From Acidobacteriaceae bacterium (GTDB taxonomy: Bacteria; Acidobacteriota; Terriglobia; Terriglobales; Acidobacteriaceae), in contig JAOAPC010000021.1 of assembly GCA_025462735.1 (NCBI GenBank), positions 1 to 64,000 of the forward strand: a DNA stretch of 64,000 bases, in the 5' to 3' direction. Shown here piece after piece: positions 1 to 7,900 of this stretch. A program made the translations under genes and the position numbers. The notes beneath the pieces are model-generated. The model searched no databases. It saw only the letters and a list, made by a program, of their open reading frames with translations, and was not told the DNA's origin. Numbering within the stretch: position 1 is the first letter of the stretch; each line of letters starts with the position of its first letter.

Positions 1-156
1 ATCAATGTGGTGAATCCTACGATCCTAAAAGAATCCGAAGCTCATATGGGTTCGTTCTTTCCCGGCGTGATTCCGGTCGAAGGATGGAAAGTTGGACAAG
101 CCTACAAACGCGCCATCTTGGGGGCGCAAACCGGCCTCGTCTACAAAGTTGATTGA
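1..156 (+). CDS. Short-chain dehydrogenase, C-terminal fragment (5' end outside window)
   Basis: An open frame runs from base 1 to a TGA at 154-156 and gives 51 residues. The pattern INVVNPTILKES, then FFPGVIPVEGWKV, then GAQTGLVYKVD resembles the C-terminus of the small (about 200 aa) NAD(P)-binding short-chain dehydrogenases. That family usually ends with a PGF.PV..ARVA.AY.RS..GAQTG.V pattern. The Rossmann fold and the Tyr-Lys catalytic pair would lie upstream of the window and cannot be checked. The next gene is on the opposite strand, so this gene is the last of its unit. The substrate cannot be inferred from this fragment. Family assignment is from memory of the terminal motif and is moderately sure. 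Confidence 0.6.
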   Translation: MNVVNPTILKESEAHMGSFFPGVIPVEGWKVGQAYKRAILGAQTGLVYKVD

Positions 157-330
157 GCTTACCCATCGTTTATTCGCCCCCCGGCTACATCACAAGAATC
201 CGTTGCCAAGAGAATCGATCTGTTTCGCTTTGACACTAGTCAGGTGACTGACTGATACCCGCAGTCATTGGCCGCCGAGTAATTTGCGACACAACAAGCC
301 CCAAGCAGGCATACTTGCGCCGCCTCCAGA

Positions 331-1338
331 TTAGAAGGGGCTCGACGGGGAACCAAATTGAGGCGCTGGCGCATTCGGAATTGGAGTCACTGGAGGCGGG
401 GTCGAGGTGCCCCTCCCAGAATCGGTGCTAGGCGCTTCTTCTCCAGGACGGCGCAAAGTTGGCGCCTTCACGGGTTTGTTTTCTTTTTGAGCTGCGCTGG
501 CAACCGCGGGGCCTCCTAACTCAACCTCTTTCGATGTGCGGAGGACCTTTTCGCCATTAACCTTCATGGTTTCGACGCGAACGACTTCGTCGCCGACGAC
601 TCGAATGAAATCGACATCGTGTGGCGGCTCGCCGTAGATCCAATCTTCGTATTCAGCCCCGCCGTCTTTTTCACGGACTTTTTTCTCGGGACGGCCTTTG
701 GAATAAATCACCATTTCGCGGTTCATGCCAACTAGCACCTGATGATTCTTGATTGCTTCCTTCACCTTCGGCGGCACGGACTCCAGATAAGCTTCCACCG
801 GAGACTTAGAGTCAAAATCGAAGACCGGCCACAGTATCTGCTTGACTTGTTCCACGGTGAGATCGGGGAGGTGGTGGTCAAAAAGAACATCAACGTACGA
901 CCCGCGAGGATTGTTGATCGGATCTGGCGTGGGACCACCAGGCGTCCCTCCGGCGCCATTGACCCCGACCTGGACATGCTGGTACCACTTGGTTTTTTTG
1001 ACCGGACCGCCATTGATTTCAAAGTGCATCCGATCGGGCTTGAGATCGAACCGCGTAATGATCGCGCGATCGCCGGGCTTCACCGATGGTCCCCAGATCG
1101 CCAGCAGCTCATTCAACTTCTGAGCATCAGGTGAAATTTTGCCATTCTTAATGGTGAGTCCAACTTTGCCCATGGGAAACTGAGTGCGAATGAAGACAAA
1201 ATCGGAGTTAAAAGTGCGAATCAAGTCCATCCGGTGTTGTTCGGTGAGTTGGGAGGAGGATGTGCTGTCGGCGCTGCACAGCGCGCTCAACGAGCAAAAC
1301 GCAAAGACAAAGACGGGTAAAACCAGGCGCGGCCGCAT
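331..1338 (-). CDS. Secreted protein of unknown function with Pro-rich C-terminus
   Basis: The 335-residue protein starts MRPRLVLPVFVFAFCSLSALCSA, a clear Sec signal peptide, so I place the start at ATG 1336-1338. The frame extends upstream to 1443, but that part would overlap the terminator of the next gene and put 35 residues before the signal peptide. The mature part is mixed alpha/beta with no motif I recognise. A Gly/Pro-rich linker (GGTPGGPTPDP) sits near the middle, and the last 50 residues are low-complexity Pro/Ser/Thr-rich. It is probably periplasmic or surface-exposed. It lies tail-to-tail with the dehydrogenase fragment. Acidobacterial genomes carry many such lineage-specific secreted proteins; no function is proposed. 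Confidence 0.75.
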   Translation of the reverse strand: MRPRLVLPVFVFAFCSLSALCSADSTSSSQLTEQHRMDLIRTFNSDFVFIRTQFPMGKVGLTIKNGKISPDAQKLNELLAIWGPSVKPGDRAIITRFDLKPDRMHFEINGGPVKKTKWYQHVQVGVNGAGGTPGGPTPDPINNPRGSYVDVLFDHHLPDLTVEQVKQILWPVFDFDSKSPVEAYLESVPPKVKEAIKNHQVLVGMNREMVIYSKGRPEKKVREKDGGAEYEDWIYGEPPHDVDFIRVVGDEVVRVETMKVNGEKVLRTSKEVELGGPAVASAAQKENKPVKAPTLRRPGEEAPSTDSGRGTSTPPPVTPIPNAPAPQFGSPSSPF

Positions 1339-1401
1339 ACAAGTACCCACCCTAATTATATTCTTGGATGGCAAGCCCAATCCCCTCGCTGCCTCTGCCG
1401 C

Positions 1402-1437
1402 CAAAACAAAAGGCACGTCCGGGGGCGGACGTGCCTT
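1402..1437 (-). terminator. Rho-independent terminator of the 351-aa secreted protein gene
   Basis: A perfect inverted repeat, AAGGCACGTCCG (1410-1421) and CGGACGTGCCTT (1426-1437), leaves a 4-nt loop. Read on the minus strand it is followed by TTTTGTTTT (complement of 1402-1410). It lies 21 bp past the stop of the minus-strand gene ending at 1458. This is a textbook intrinsic terminator, and it argues against the 335-aa gene starting as far upstream as 1443. Confidence 0.85.
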
Positions 1438-1457
1438 ATTCAAAGCGTAGAAGAGGA

Positions 1458-2513
1458 TTACTGAGCTGTAAACGTGAATTTGTCGATATACACCGAATAC
1501 GGCGTCTTGTTGACGTTACTGTCGATCTGGTAGTTGACGGTAATTCCGTACCAGTTCGTGGCCGTCGGCGTGTCGTAGCGGTTCAGGGTGGCGGTTTGAC
1601 CGTTGAGCGTGATGGTGTGGAACAACAGATGGTTATCAGAGGTACGCTGGACGTTGATGGTCAAGTGGTTCCATGCATTGCTGATCGGATTGCAGGGAAT
1701 GCCACTCACCACCCAATGCTGGCCAGGATTGCTCCAAGTGTCCCACATGGCTCCCGCCCGCCCAATTCGGCATTCGTGACCCCAAATGTAAGACTTTCCG
1801 TTTACGAACTGGTTAATATCAAATTCAAGAGCTTGGGAGTCGTTGACGTTTCCGACCCAGAAGTAAACGTCGTAGGTGAAATTGCGTAGCGAGGGCGCCA
1901 AGGTCTTGCTGAAGTCAGGAAGTCCTTGGGATGAAAAATCGCCGATCAGGTGGTTATTCCAGAGAATGTCCGCCCACTGGGTTGTCCCGCCGTTGTAGCT
2001 GGATTTGGTTGAGATGCCGTCCATAGACGGCGAGCTGACATTCTGAGTCCATGACCATTTCACATTGGAACCGGTCGGCGTGCAGCCGGAGCAGATACCG
2101 AAGCCCGGAGGCAGCAGGGCGTAGCCCGTCCAGCCGCCACCCTTCTGCAAGTTTGAGAACACTTTTCCGCTTCCGCCACCCGTAGATCCGCCAACGGTCA
2201 GGGTAAGCGGCGCGGTTGTAGACGAATTGCAGTTGTCCCACTCCTGGACAACGACGTTATAGGTGCCATTTCCCATGTTGAGGTAAGTATCCATTTTGGC
2301 CCCGTTCACCGTGTAGGCTAATTTGCCCGGAGCGGTGTAGATGCCCATTGCGGAGACACCCTTGGCACAACTGGACGAAGCGCTTGCTACAAAATGAACC
2401 GGCGAACCGGATGTACTGCCACTGGTTGGCATGCTAACGGAGACACCCGCGACTGCGGGCAGCGCAAACATTGCGCACAGACACACTGCGACTAAGACTT
2501 TCCCAACATTCAT
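1458..2513 (-). CDS. Secreted protein with Ig-like N-terminal and lectin-like C-terminal domains
   Basis: The 351-aa protein begins with a Sec signal peptide (MNVGKVLVAVCLCAMFALPAVAG). Residues about 24-107 look like a bacterial Ig-like domain of the type with 'SPVHFVASASSSC' and 'GTYNVVVQEWD'. A Ser/Gly linker follows, and then about 230 residues rich in Trp, Tyr, Asn and Gly that resemble a concanavalin A-like (jelly-roll) glycan-binding or glycanase-like fold. No catalytic Glu pair can be assigned. The gene stands alone, ends in a strong terminator at 1402-1437, and is divergent from lysS. It is probably extracellular. The domain reading is inference from composition and spacing; a carbohydrate-related role is plausible but unproven. 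Confidence 0.7.
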   Translation of the reverse strand: MNVGKVLVAVCLCAMFALPAVAGVSVSMPTSGSTSGSPVHFVASASSSCAKGVSAMGIYTAPGKLAYTVNGAKMDTYLNMGNGTYNVVVQEWDNCNSSTTAPLTLTVGGSTGGGSGKVFSNLQKGGGWTGYALLPPGFGICSGCTPTGSNVKWSWTQNVSSPSMDGISTKSSYNGGTTQWADILWNNHLIGDFSSQGLPDFSKTLAPSLRNFTYDVYFWVGNVNDSQALEFDINQFVNGKSYIWGHECRIGRAGAMWDTWSNPGQHWVVSGIPCNPISNAWNHLTINVQRTSDNHLLFHTITLNGQTATLNRYDTPTATNWYGITVNYQIDSNVNKTPYSVYIDKFTFTAQ

Positions 2514-2906
2514 TACAAAATCTCCAGCAATTCTTTTTTAAAGTGGCTGCGAAGAGCAGCTAAGTTGTCTTGGATAGTAGGGACGCTACTACTTACGTTC
2601 AACAACAATCGCCATAAAGGTCAATAATTAGTTCATTACTATCGGTTTTTGTAAGGGGAAAGACTTAACGCTGGAGCGTGTTTTCCCTGTCCCATAGGAG
2701 GAACAACTTAGAACGCCGATTGGCAAGGAAGTTGAACCGGCGTGTGAATTCTTGGAGGCACAGGTGATTCCCGGCGCTTGGAACCGACGACGGAGGAATG
2801 TGCATTCGTCGCGGACTGTATGTGCGCGGTTATAATCGGCTTTCACTTTCAGTGATGGGTCGGCCGCAATTGCTTAATCTCGATTCCATCGAGCCTTAGG
2901 AAGCCC
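2514..2906. promoter_or_regulatory. 393-bp divergent intergenic region
   Basis: This region separates the minus-strand secreted protein gene from lysS. It holds a perfect TATAAT at 2831-2836 that fits a lysS promoter, with an unconvincing -35 element around 2808-2813. A 72-codon minus-strand frame (2628-2846) has no ribosome binding site, no recognisable domain and odd composition, so I treat it as non-coding. No repeat or structured RNA was recognised. Confidence 0.4.
2831..2836 (+). promoter_or_regulatory. -10 box (TATAAT) of the likely lysS promoter
   Basis: This is a perfect TATAAT hexamer with G+C-rich flanks, 70 bp before the lysS start. No good TTGACA lies 17 bp upstream, so the assignment rests on the -10 match and its location alone. 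Confidence 0.4.
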
Positions 2907-4460
2907 TTGGCACTCGACGAAAACATCTACAAACTACGCCTGGACAAGCTCAAGCAGATTGAGGCTCTAGGCCAGCGCGTCTATCCGACGAAGTATGAAT
3001 TCACTCGAACCATCCAACAGGTGCTGGCGGAGCATTCACAAAAAACCGCCGAACAGTTGGAAGCATCACGGGTCAACGTTCGCATGGCTGGCCGGATCAT
3101 GGCCATCCGCCTGATGGGCAAGGCCGGATTTGCCCATCTGCAGCAGGACGGGCAACGGCTACAGATTTACGTCAAGAAAGATGCGGTCGGCGAGAAGGGA
3201 TTCGAGCTGTACAAGTTGCTCGACCTCGGCGATCACATAGGAGTCAGCGGATATCTCTTCCGCACCCGGACGGGGGAACTGACAGTGCACGTGGAGGAGA
3301 TCACATTCCTCTCGAAAGGCCTGCTGCCGCTTCCCGAGAAATGGCACGGGTTGACGGACGTCGAACTGCGCTACCGGCAGCGCTACGTCGACCTATTCAT
3401 GAATCCCGAAGTGCGCGAAGTTTTCCTAAAACGCGCCAAGCTGGTGCAGTCGATGCGTAATTTTCTCGACGGGCGGGGATTTGTGGAAGTTGAAACGCCA
3501 ATGATGCAGCCGATCGCCGGCGGTGCGGTGGCAAAGCCTTTCATCACTCATCACAACACACTAGATATCGATCTCTATCTTCGCATAGCGCCGGAGCTTT
3601 ATCTCAAGCGGCTTACCGTCGGCGGGTTTGACCGGGTGTACGAAATCAACCGCAACTTTCGCAATGAAGGCATTTCCACGCGGCACAATCCCGAATTCAC
3701 AATGCTGGAGTTTTATCAGGCATACACCGATTACCGGGGGGTGATGGACCTGACGCAGGCGCTGATTATTCAGGCCGCACAGGACGTGACCGGCGGCATG
3801 AAAACGAAATGGGGAGAGCAGGAGATCGACTGGTCAGACGCCAATTGGCGGCGCATGACCATGCGTGAGGCCATTATCGAATATTGGCCGGACAGCGCTG
3901 GAGCAAAGCCGAGTCTTGCGGACTTCGCCTCCCACGATTCGGTGAAGGCGCTGGTGCAGCAGTTCAACTCGGCACACTCCCACATGGCATACGATCCGAA
4001 TGAGCCAGCCGGGAGAACCATCGCGAGCCTGTTCGAAGCAGTTGCTGAAGAGCATCTGACGCAGCCAACGATCATTTACGAGTTCCCTACTGCCGTATCT
4101 CCTCTGTCAAAGCAAAAAGCAGACGAGCCGGATTGGACCGAGCGCTGGGAAATCTATATCGGGCAGATGGAAATCTCGAACGGCTTTAGCGAGCTCAATG
4201 ATCCCGAGGACCAGCGGCGGCGCTTCGAGCAACAACTTAAGGAACGCGAGCGCGGAGACGAAGAAGCCCACCAGATGGATGAAGATTACATTCGTGCGCT
4301 TTCGTATGGCATGCCCCCCGCCGGCGGCGTAGGCGTAGGGATTGACCGCCTGACTATGCTGCTCACAAATTCGCAGTCTATTCGCGACGTGATTCTGTTC
4401 CCGCTGTTAAGGCCGGAGAAAAGGAGCGATAATGACGAAACATCCAAGGAAAATCGATAA
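2907..4460 (+). CDS. lysS: Lysyl-tRNA synthetase, class II
   Basis: This 517-aa cytoplasmic enzyme charges tRNA-Lys with lysine using ATP. The N-terminal OB-fold anticodon-binding domain covers about residues 55-150 (VRMAGRIMAIRLMGKAGF). The class II catalytic core shows motif 2 near residue 243 (RVYEINRNFRNEG) and motif 3 near residue 473 (GVGVGIDRLTMLL). Length matches the bacterial family (about 500 aa). The start is TTG at 2907, preceded by TAGGAAG; no in-frame ATG lies nearby and the N-terminus aligns with family expectation. The 3' end overlaps a 64-aa gene by 29 nt, so the two are probably co-transcribed. Confidence 0.97.
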   Translation: MALDENIYKLRLDKLKQIEALGQRVYPTKYEFTRTIQQVLAEHSQKTAEQLEASRVNVRMAGRIMAIRLMGKAGFAHLQQDGQRLQIYVKKDAVGEKGFELYKLLDLGDHIGVSGYLFRTRTGELTVHVEEITFLSKGLLPLPEKWHGLTDVELRYRQRYVDLFMNPEVREVFLKRAKLVQSMRNFLDGRGFVEVETPMMQPIAGGAVAKPFITHHNTLDIDLYLRIAPELYLKRLTVGGFDRVYEINRNFRNEGISTRHNPEFTMLEFYQAYTDYRGVMDLTQALIIQAAQDVTGGMKTKWGEQEIDWSDANWRRMTMREAIIEYWPDSAGAKPSLADFASHDSVKALVQQFNSAHSHMAYDPNEPAGRTIASLFEAVAEEHLTQPTIIYEFPTAVSPLSKQKADEPDWTERWEIYIGQMEISNGFSELNDPEDQRRRFEQQLKERERGDEEAHQMDEDYIRALSYGMPPAGGVGVGIDRLTMLLTNSQSIRDVILFPLLRPEKRSDNDETSKENR

Positions 4461-4626
4461 ATCAGCCTCTTCGGGGAAACTGCATCGAAAGGAAGACCGT
4501 CGCCGATTTACGGAAGCCCCGATCAAGTATTTCAAATCACTCTCACCGGAAGAGTTGGTCGAAGAACGTTTAATTGCGGAATCGATGTGTCATGCGGCGA
4601 ACCAGGCGAATTTCGACGCTGCCTGA
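4432..4626 (+). CDS. Small basic protein of unknown function overlapping lysS
   Basis: A 64-codon frame begins at ATG 4432 inside the lysS 3' end (29-nt overlap, different frame). It has a good ribosome binding site (AAAAGGAGCGATA) just before the start, and that is the main reason to believe it is translated. The first half is basic (MTKHPRKIDKSASSGKLHRK). The second half is acidic-amphipathic (SLSPEELVEERLIAESMCHA). It has no signal peptide and no known domain. It is followed 18 bp later by the YjbQ-family gene, so it looks like a translationally coupled member of the lysS unit. The function is unknown. Confidence 0.55.
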   Translation: MTKHPRKIDKSASSGKLHRKEDRRRFTEAPIKYFKSLSPEELVEERLIAESMCHAANQANFDAA

Positions 4627-4644
4627 TCTCGACAACTATCAGCG

Positions 4645-5058
4645 ATGAAATTCCACACTGAATATCTAAAGTTTCACACTCGCAAACACCGCGAGTACAT
4701 CCACATCACGCCGCAGATAGAAATGATTCTGAAGAAGAGCGGCATACGCGAAGGCATGGTGCTGGTTTCGGCTATGCACATTACCGCCGGAGTTTATGTC
4801 AATGACAATGAATCGGGGCTCATCGAAGACATCGACCAATGGCTCGAGAAGCTTGCTCCATTTCGCGAAGATTATAGGCACCACGATACCGGTGAGACCA
4901 ACGGTGATTCACACCTGAAGGCGCTGCTTATCCATCACGAGGTCATTGTGCCGATTACCGCAGGGCGGCTCGACTTCGGTCCCTGGCAGCGGATTTTCTA
5001 TGCCGAGTTCGATGGCCAGAGGGACAAGCGCCTCATTGTCAAGGTAATGGGAGAGTAA
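4645..5058 (+). CDS. YjbQ-family (UPF0047) protein
   Basis: This 137-aa protein has the hallmark pattern of the YjbQ/UPF0047 family. [15 protein letters not shown] is followed by the invariant [17 protein letters not shown], then the C-terminal [18 protein letters not shown] and a KVMGE ending. The conserved His and Asp/Glu residues form the presumed metal or active site. Some members have reported secondary thiamine-phosphate synthase activity, but the physiological role is unsettled. The length is typical (about 135-140 aa). It lies in the lysS-led cluster, 18 bp after the 64-aa gene and 9 bp before the DUF4337 gene. Confidence 0.9.
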   Translation: MKFHTEYLKFHTRKHREYIHITPQIEMILKKSGIREGMVLVSAMHITAGVYVNDNESGLIEDIDQWLEKLAPFREDYRHHDTGETNGDSHLKALLIHHEVIVPITAGRLDFGPWQRIFYAEFDGQRDKRLIVKVMGE

Positions 5059-5067
5059 GCACAAAAC

Positions 5068-5613
5068 ATGAGCACAGACGAACTTCAGGAATTGCAGGAG
5101 CACGCCGAACACGCGGCGCACAACCCATCCATGGCGCCGGTCTCACTGACAATGGCGATCTTGGCGGTACTGGTGGCTGTGGCTTCGCTCTTAGGTCATC
5201 GCGCGCATACAGAAGAAGTGGTTCTGCAAACCAAAGCGACTGACCAGTGGGCCTATTACCAGGCGAAGAACATTCGCCGCCATACCGACGAAATATTTGC
5301 CGACTTCGCCTCAGTAATGGCTACAACCGATCCGAAAAAATTGGCCCAGCTTCGAGAGAAGTACCAGGCGGAAGCAAATACCTTTCGCGACCAGCAAAAA
5401 GATATCGATGGGGAGGCGAGAAAGCTTGAACAGGAGACCACCCACGAACGCGCCCGCGCCGATCGCTACGACCTGGCAGAGGTCTTTCTGGAGATCGGGC
5501 TGGTGGTGACGTCTATCACACTCTTGTCCGGCCGGCGCATCTTCTGGCAGCTCGGCATTGTGGTCGCAATTATTGGCCTGGTGGTCGCCGGTACCGCACC
5601 ATTCGTCAAATAG
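5068..5613 (+). CDS. DUF4337-family membrane protein
   Basis: The 181-aa protein has one transmembrane helix near residues 25-45 (SLTMAILAVLVAVASLLG). A long charged helical stretch with coiled-coil character follows (about 70-130, including KLAQLREKYQAEANTFRDQQ). Two hydrophobic helices lie at about 135-180. This arrangement and the WAYYQAKNIRRHTDEI motif are typical of DUF4337, an inner-membrane family of unknown function. The start is ATG 5068, 9 bp after the YjbQ-family stop, so it is probably the last gene of that unit. Confidence 0.85.
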   Translation: MSTDELQELQEHAEHAAHNPSMAPVSLTMAILAVLVAVASLLGHRAHTEEVVLQTKATDQWAYYQAKNIRRHTDEIFADFASVMATTDPKKLAQLREKYQAEANTFRDQQKDIDGEARKLEQETTHERARADRYDLAEVFLEIGLVVTSITLLSGRRIFWQLGIVVAIIGLVVAGTAPFVK

Positions 5614-5638
5614 TCGCCGGTCAGAACCCCTGTCAAAT

Positions 5639-5685
5639 ACCCGGTTCTACTCTGCAAAATCCCACATAAACGGGTGAAACCGGGT
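5639..5685. promoter_or_regulatory. 8-bp inverted repeat at the promoter of the 90-aa gene
   Basis: ACCCGGTT (5639-5646) and AACCGGGT (5678-5685) form a perfect inverted repeat with a 31-bp spacer. The repeat ends just before the TATAAT at 5687, where a regulator could compete with RNA polymerase. No regulator is suggested by position. Confidence 0.3.
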
Positions 5686-5686
5686 C

Positions 5687-5692
5687 TATAAT
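5687..5692 (+). promoter_or_regulatory. -10 box (TATAAT) upstream of the small membrane protein gene
   Basis: This is a perfect TATAAT hexamer with no convincing -35. It predicts a transcript start near 5699 and so a leader of about 105 nt before the ATG at 5805. The leader contains a perfect 7-bp hairpin, CCAACGT/ACGTTGG, at 5729-5745. Confidence 0.45.
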
Positions 5693-5804
5693 CTGAGGTA
5701 ACAACTCTGCCCGGAGCCGACTACCATCCCAACGTTCCACGTTGGATCCACGGTGAACGGCCCCAGACGGAGGCAAGGACAGCTCGCCTGTAACGAGGTG
5801 GTCT

Positions 5805-6077
5805 ATGTCGACTCTGTTCGAGCTTCTGGTCGCTTGGGGAGTGCTTACAGTTGCCCTGATTGTCCTGCTAATTTATCGCGGCACCCTCACAATGCGAGAG
5901 GATGATCAGCTCTTCCTGGGTGAATCTGAATCCCACATGGCGCGGGAACAAATGGAAATCATGAACCGGGTGAATAAACTGGCCCCTTTTGTGAAGATCC
6001 TGGGCACGGCTTCAGCTGTGCTGATCCTGACCATTGCTGGGGTCGCGATTTACCAGGGACTGCAGCAGGCGCAATAA
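5805..6077 (+). CDS. Small two-helix membrane protein of unknown function
   Basis: The 90-aa protein has a transmembrane helix at about residues 5-25 (LLVAWGVLTVALIVLLIY). A short acidic cytoplasmic or periplasmic segment with MREDDQLFLGESES follows, then a second helix at about 65-85. The start is ATG 5805 with GAGGTGG upstream. It stands alone behind its own TATAAT promoter and a long, structured leader. No family is recognised with certainty, though similar short membrane proteins occur in acidobacterial genomes. Confidence 0.65.
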   Translation: MSTLFELLVAWGVLTVALIVLLIYRGTLTMREDDQLFLGESESHMAREQMEIMNRVNKLAPFVKILGTASAVLILTIAGVAIYQGLQQAQ

Positions 6078-6177
6078 CTCGCGGCCGCGTGTCGCGCGGG
6101 ATAACAGTGAGGTGGTTGTGTGTTCTCAGCCACTCCGGTAGCATCGGACACAAAACGCAGTGTTTTGCGTCTGAATC

Positions 6178-7404
6178 ATGCCTGCTCTCGAGCGCATTGC
6201 GGTCATAGGCGGCGGACCCGCCGGGGCATTTGCCGCGTCGGAGCTTGCCCGCGCCGGACGTGAAGTTCTTCTCTTCGATGAAAAACTAGCCTGGGAGAAA
6301 CCCTGTGGCGGCGGCCTGACTGACAAGGCCCTGGCTCAGTGGCCATTTCTCCGCGATGCGCCAGTCGAGCGTAACTGGGTCAGCGACTGCGAACTCATCG
6401 CTCCATCGGGACGGCAGGTCCGGTTCCGGCTGGAGCGGCACATCGCGATCTTTTCCCGATTGACGTTGAATGGGCTGCTACTCGAACGCGCGCGGCAGGT
6501 GGGAGCACAACTACGTCGCGAACGAGTTCTCCAGATTGACAAAAGCGATGGCGGTTGGGCCATTCGGACTGCCAGCGGGGGTTACACCGCGGATTTCGTG
6601 GTGATCGCTGCCGGTGCTCGCAATTCCCTTCGCAATGGATTTGCCGCGCCGCTCGGCCCGGAGAACTTCATGGTTGCGGCGGGATACTACATTCCCGGCA
6701 ACCACCATACGGTTCAAATCAAGTTCCTGAAGGGCTTACACGGATACATCTGGATTTTTTCCCGCGCCGATCATTTTTCAGCAGGAATCTGCGGTCGCAT
6801 GCAAGGAAAAAGCACAGCGGAACTACGACGCCTGCTGGAAAATTCGCTGCCTGAGTTCGGGCTGAACCTCGATGGCGCGAGTTTTTATGCGCACATTATT
6901 CCGTCGCTCACACCCGACGCGCTTCGCAACAGTTCATTCGCGGGAGAGGGATGGGCCATGGTCGGCGATGCCGCTGGATTCGTAGATGCGATTACCGGCG
7001 AAGGCCTTTACTATGCGCTCCGCTCGGCAGAACTCCTGACCGAGGCGCTGCTTGCGAATGCGCCGGAAAAATACCCCGCGCTCGCGAAAAGCGATTTTCT
7101 TCCCGAGCTCGAACGCGCCGCGCGAATCGCCGACCGCTTCTATGGGGGTGAGTGGATGGCCGGCCCGGTAGTCGAGCGCATGATTCAATTGACAGAGTGC
7201 AGTCCGCGATTTCGCGACATAATGCGCGATCTTTTTGTTGGGGCGCAGGAGTACTCGGACTTACGCGAAAGGGTTTACCAGGGGCTACCGCGCATTGCGG
7301 CGGAGACGGTGGTAAGTGGGTTGCGGAATCCGTTTGGAACGGGGCAGACGACACAGCAGGGTAAAGCTGGAAGATTGGCCGGTGTCGAGAATAGGACGCA
7401 ATGA
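6178..7404 (+). CDS. Geranylgeranyl reductase-family FAD-dependent oxidoreductase
   Basis: This 408-aa flavoprotein has an N-terminal dinucleotide-binding motif (VIGGGPAGAFAASELA, residues 9-24). The family's substrate-side motif KPCGGGLTDKAL lies near 41-52. The second FAD motif, GDAAGFVDAITGEGLYYAL, lies near 263. These features match the geranylgeranyl reductase / menaquinone-side-chain and archaeal-lipid-type reductase family, which reduces isoprenoid double bonds. The exact substrate is unclear and could be polyprenyl or quinone side chains. It is a single-gene unit; the next features are a dispersed repeat and a tRNA on the other strand. Confidence 0.85.
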   Translation: MPALERIAVIGGGPAGAFAASELARAGREVLLFDEKLAWEKPCGGGLTDKALAQWPFLRDAPVERNWVSDCELIAPSGRQVRFRLERHIAIFSRLTLNGLLLERARQVGAQLRRERVLQIDKSDGGWAIRTASGGYTADFVVIAAGARNSLRNGFAAPLGPENFMVAAGYYIPGNHHTVQIKFLKGLHGYIWIFSRADHFSAGICGRMQGKSTAELRRLLENSLPEFGLNLDGASFYAHIIPSLTPDALRNSSFAGEGWAMVGDAAGFVDAITGEGLYYALRSAELLTEALLANAPEKYPALAKSDFLPELERAARIADRFYGGEWMAGPVVERMIQLTECSPRFRDIMRDLFVGAQEYSDLRERVYQGLPRIAAETVVSGLRNPFGTGQTTQQGKAGRLAGVENRTQ

Positions 7405-7424
7405 GTTTAGCCAACCATATTGCA

Positions 7425-7561
7425 TGGGTGGAGCAGCGCTTTAGCGGTGCAACAAGTATAGGATTTTGGGCAGGCGGGCTCCAGCCCGGTGTAACCCCAG
7501 CGGCTAAAGCCGATCTCAAATCGGGAATTCAAAACGCAGCGCTGAAGCGCTGCTCCACCCA
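7425..7561. repeat. Composite inverted-repeat element (REP/BIME-like), copy 1
   Basis: The outer arms TGGGTGGAGCAGCGCTTTAGCG (7425 onward) and its near-perfect complement ending at 7561 form a 22-bp terminal inverted repeat with one C/T difference. The interior holds smaller palindromes, GGGCTCCAGCCC and CGGCTAAAGCCG. A closely similar element lies at 61514-61666. It is entirely intergenic, between the flavoprotein gene and tRNA-Leu. Confidence 0.8.
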
Positions 7562-7616
7562 CGAAAGACCCGCATGAGTAACGGCAAAGTGGGTGGGCGA
7601 GAAGAGAATGATTTGC

Positions 7617-7702
7617 TGGTGCCGGGAACAGGACTTGAACCTGCACGCCTTTACGGCACTGGATCCTAAGTCCAGCGCGTCTGCCAATTCCGCCATCCCG
7701 GC
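7617..7702 (-). tRNA. tRNA-Leu (anticodon TAG), CCA encoded
   Basis: Read on the minus strand it begins GCCGGGATGGCGGAATTGG. The acceptor stem GCCGGGA pairs with TCCCGGC. It has a D-arm, the anticodon stem-loop CTGGACTTAGGATCCAG with anticodon TAG, a class II long variable arm, the T-loop GTTCAAGTC, discriminator A, and an encoded CCA at 7617-7619. Length is 86 nt including CCA. It decodes CUA and, by wobble, other CUN Leu codons. Confidence 0.95.
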
Positions 7703-7900
7703 CTGTGCTCATTTTAAATCACGCGTAAAGATGGGCCCAAGCGAATGTTCCGGCTTGCATCAGGACAACCTTTCATTCTCCCGCGCACATCCATCAGCTT
7801 AGTTGACCCGACCAAACCAGATTCCAATAATTTCCAGTAAACTTGCTTAACCAACCAGTGCACCTGCTGACAGGTATTTGTTACCTCAGGAACCAGTCCT

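Noticed and set aside
238-249. 12-bp palindrome AGTCAGGTGACT with an adjacent GACTGACTG
   Set aside because: It lies between two convergent genes, where an operator is unlikely, and 12-bp palindromes occur by chance.
1339-1443. Upstream extension of the 335-aa secreted protein
   Set aside because: It runs through the terminator hairpin and puts 35 residues before the signal peptide.
2628-2846. 72-codon minus-strand frame in the lysS upstream gap
   Set aside because: No ribosome binding site, low-complexity composition and overlap with the likely lysS promoter.
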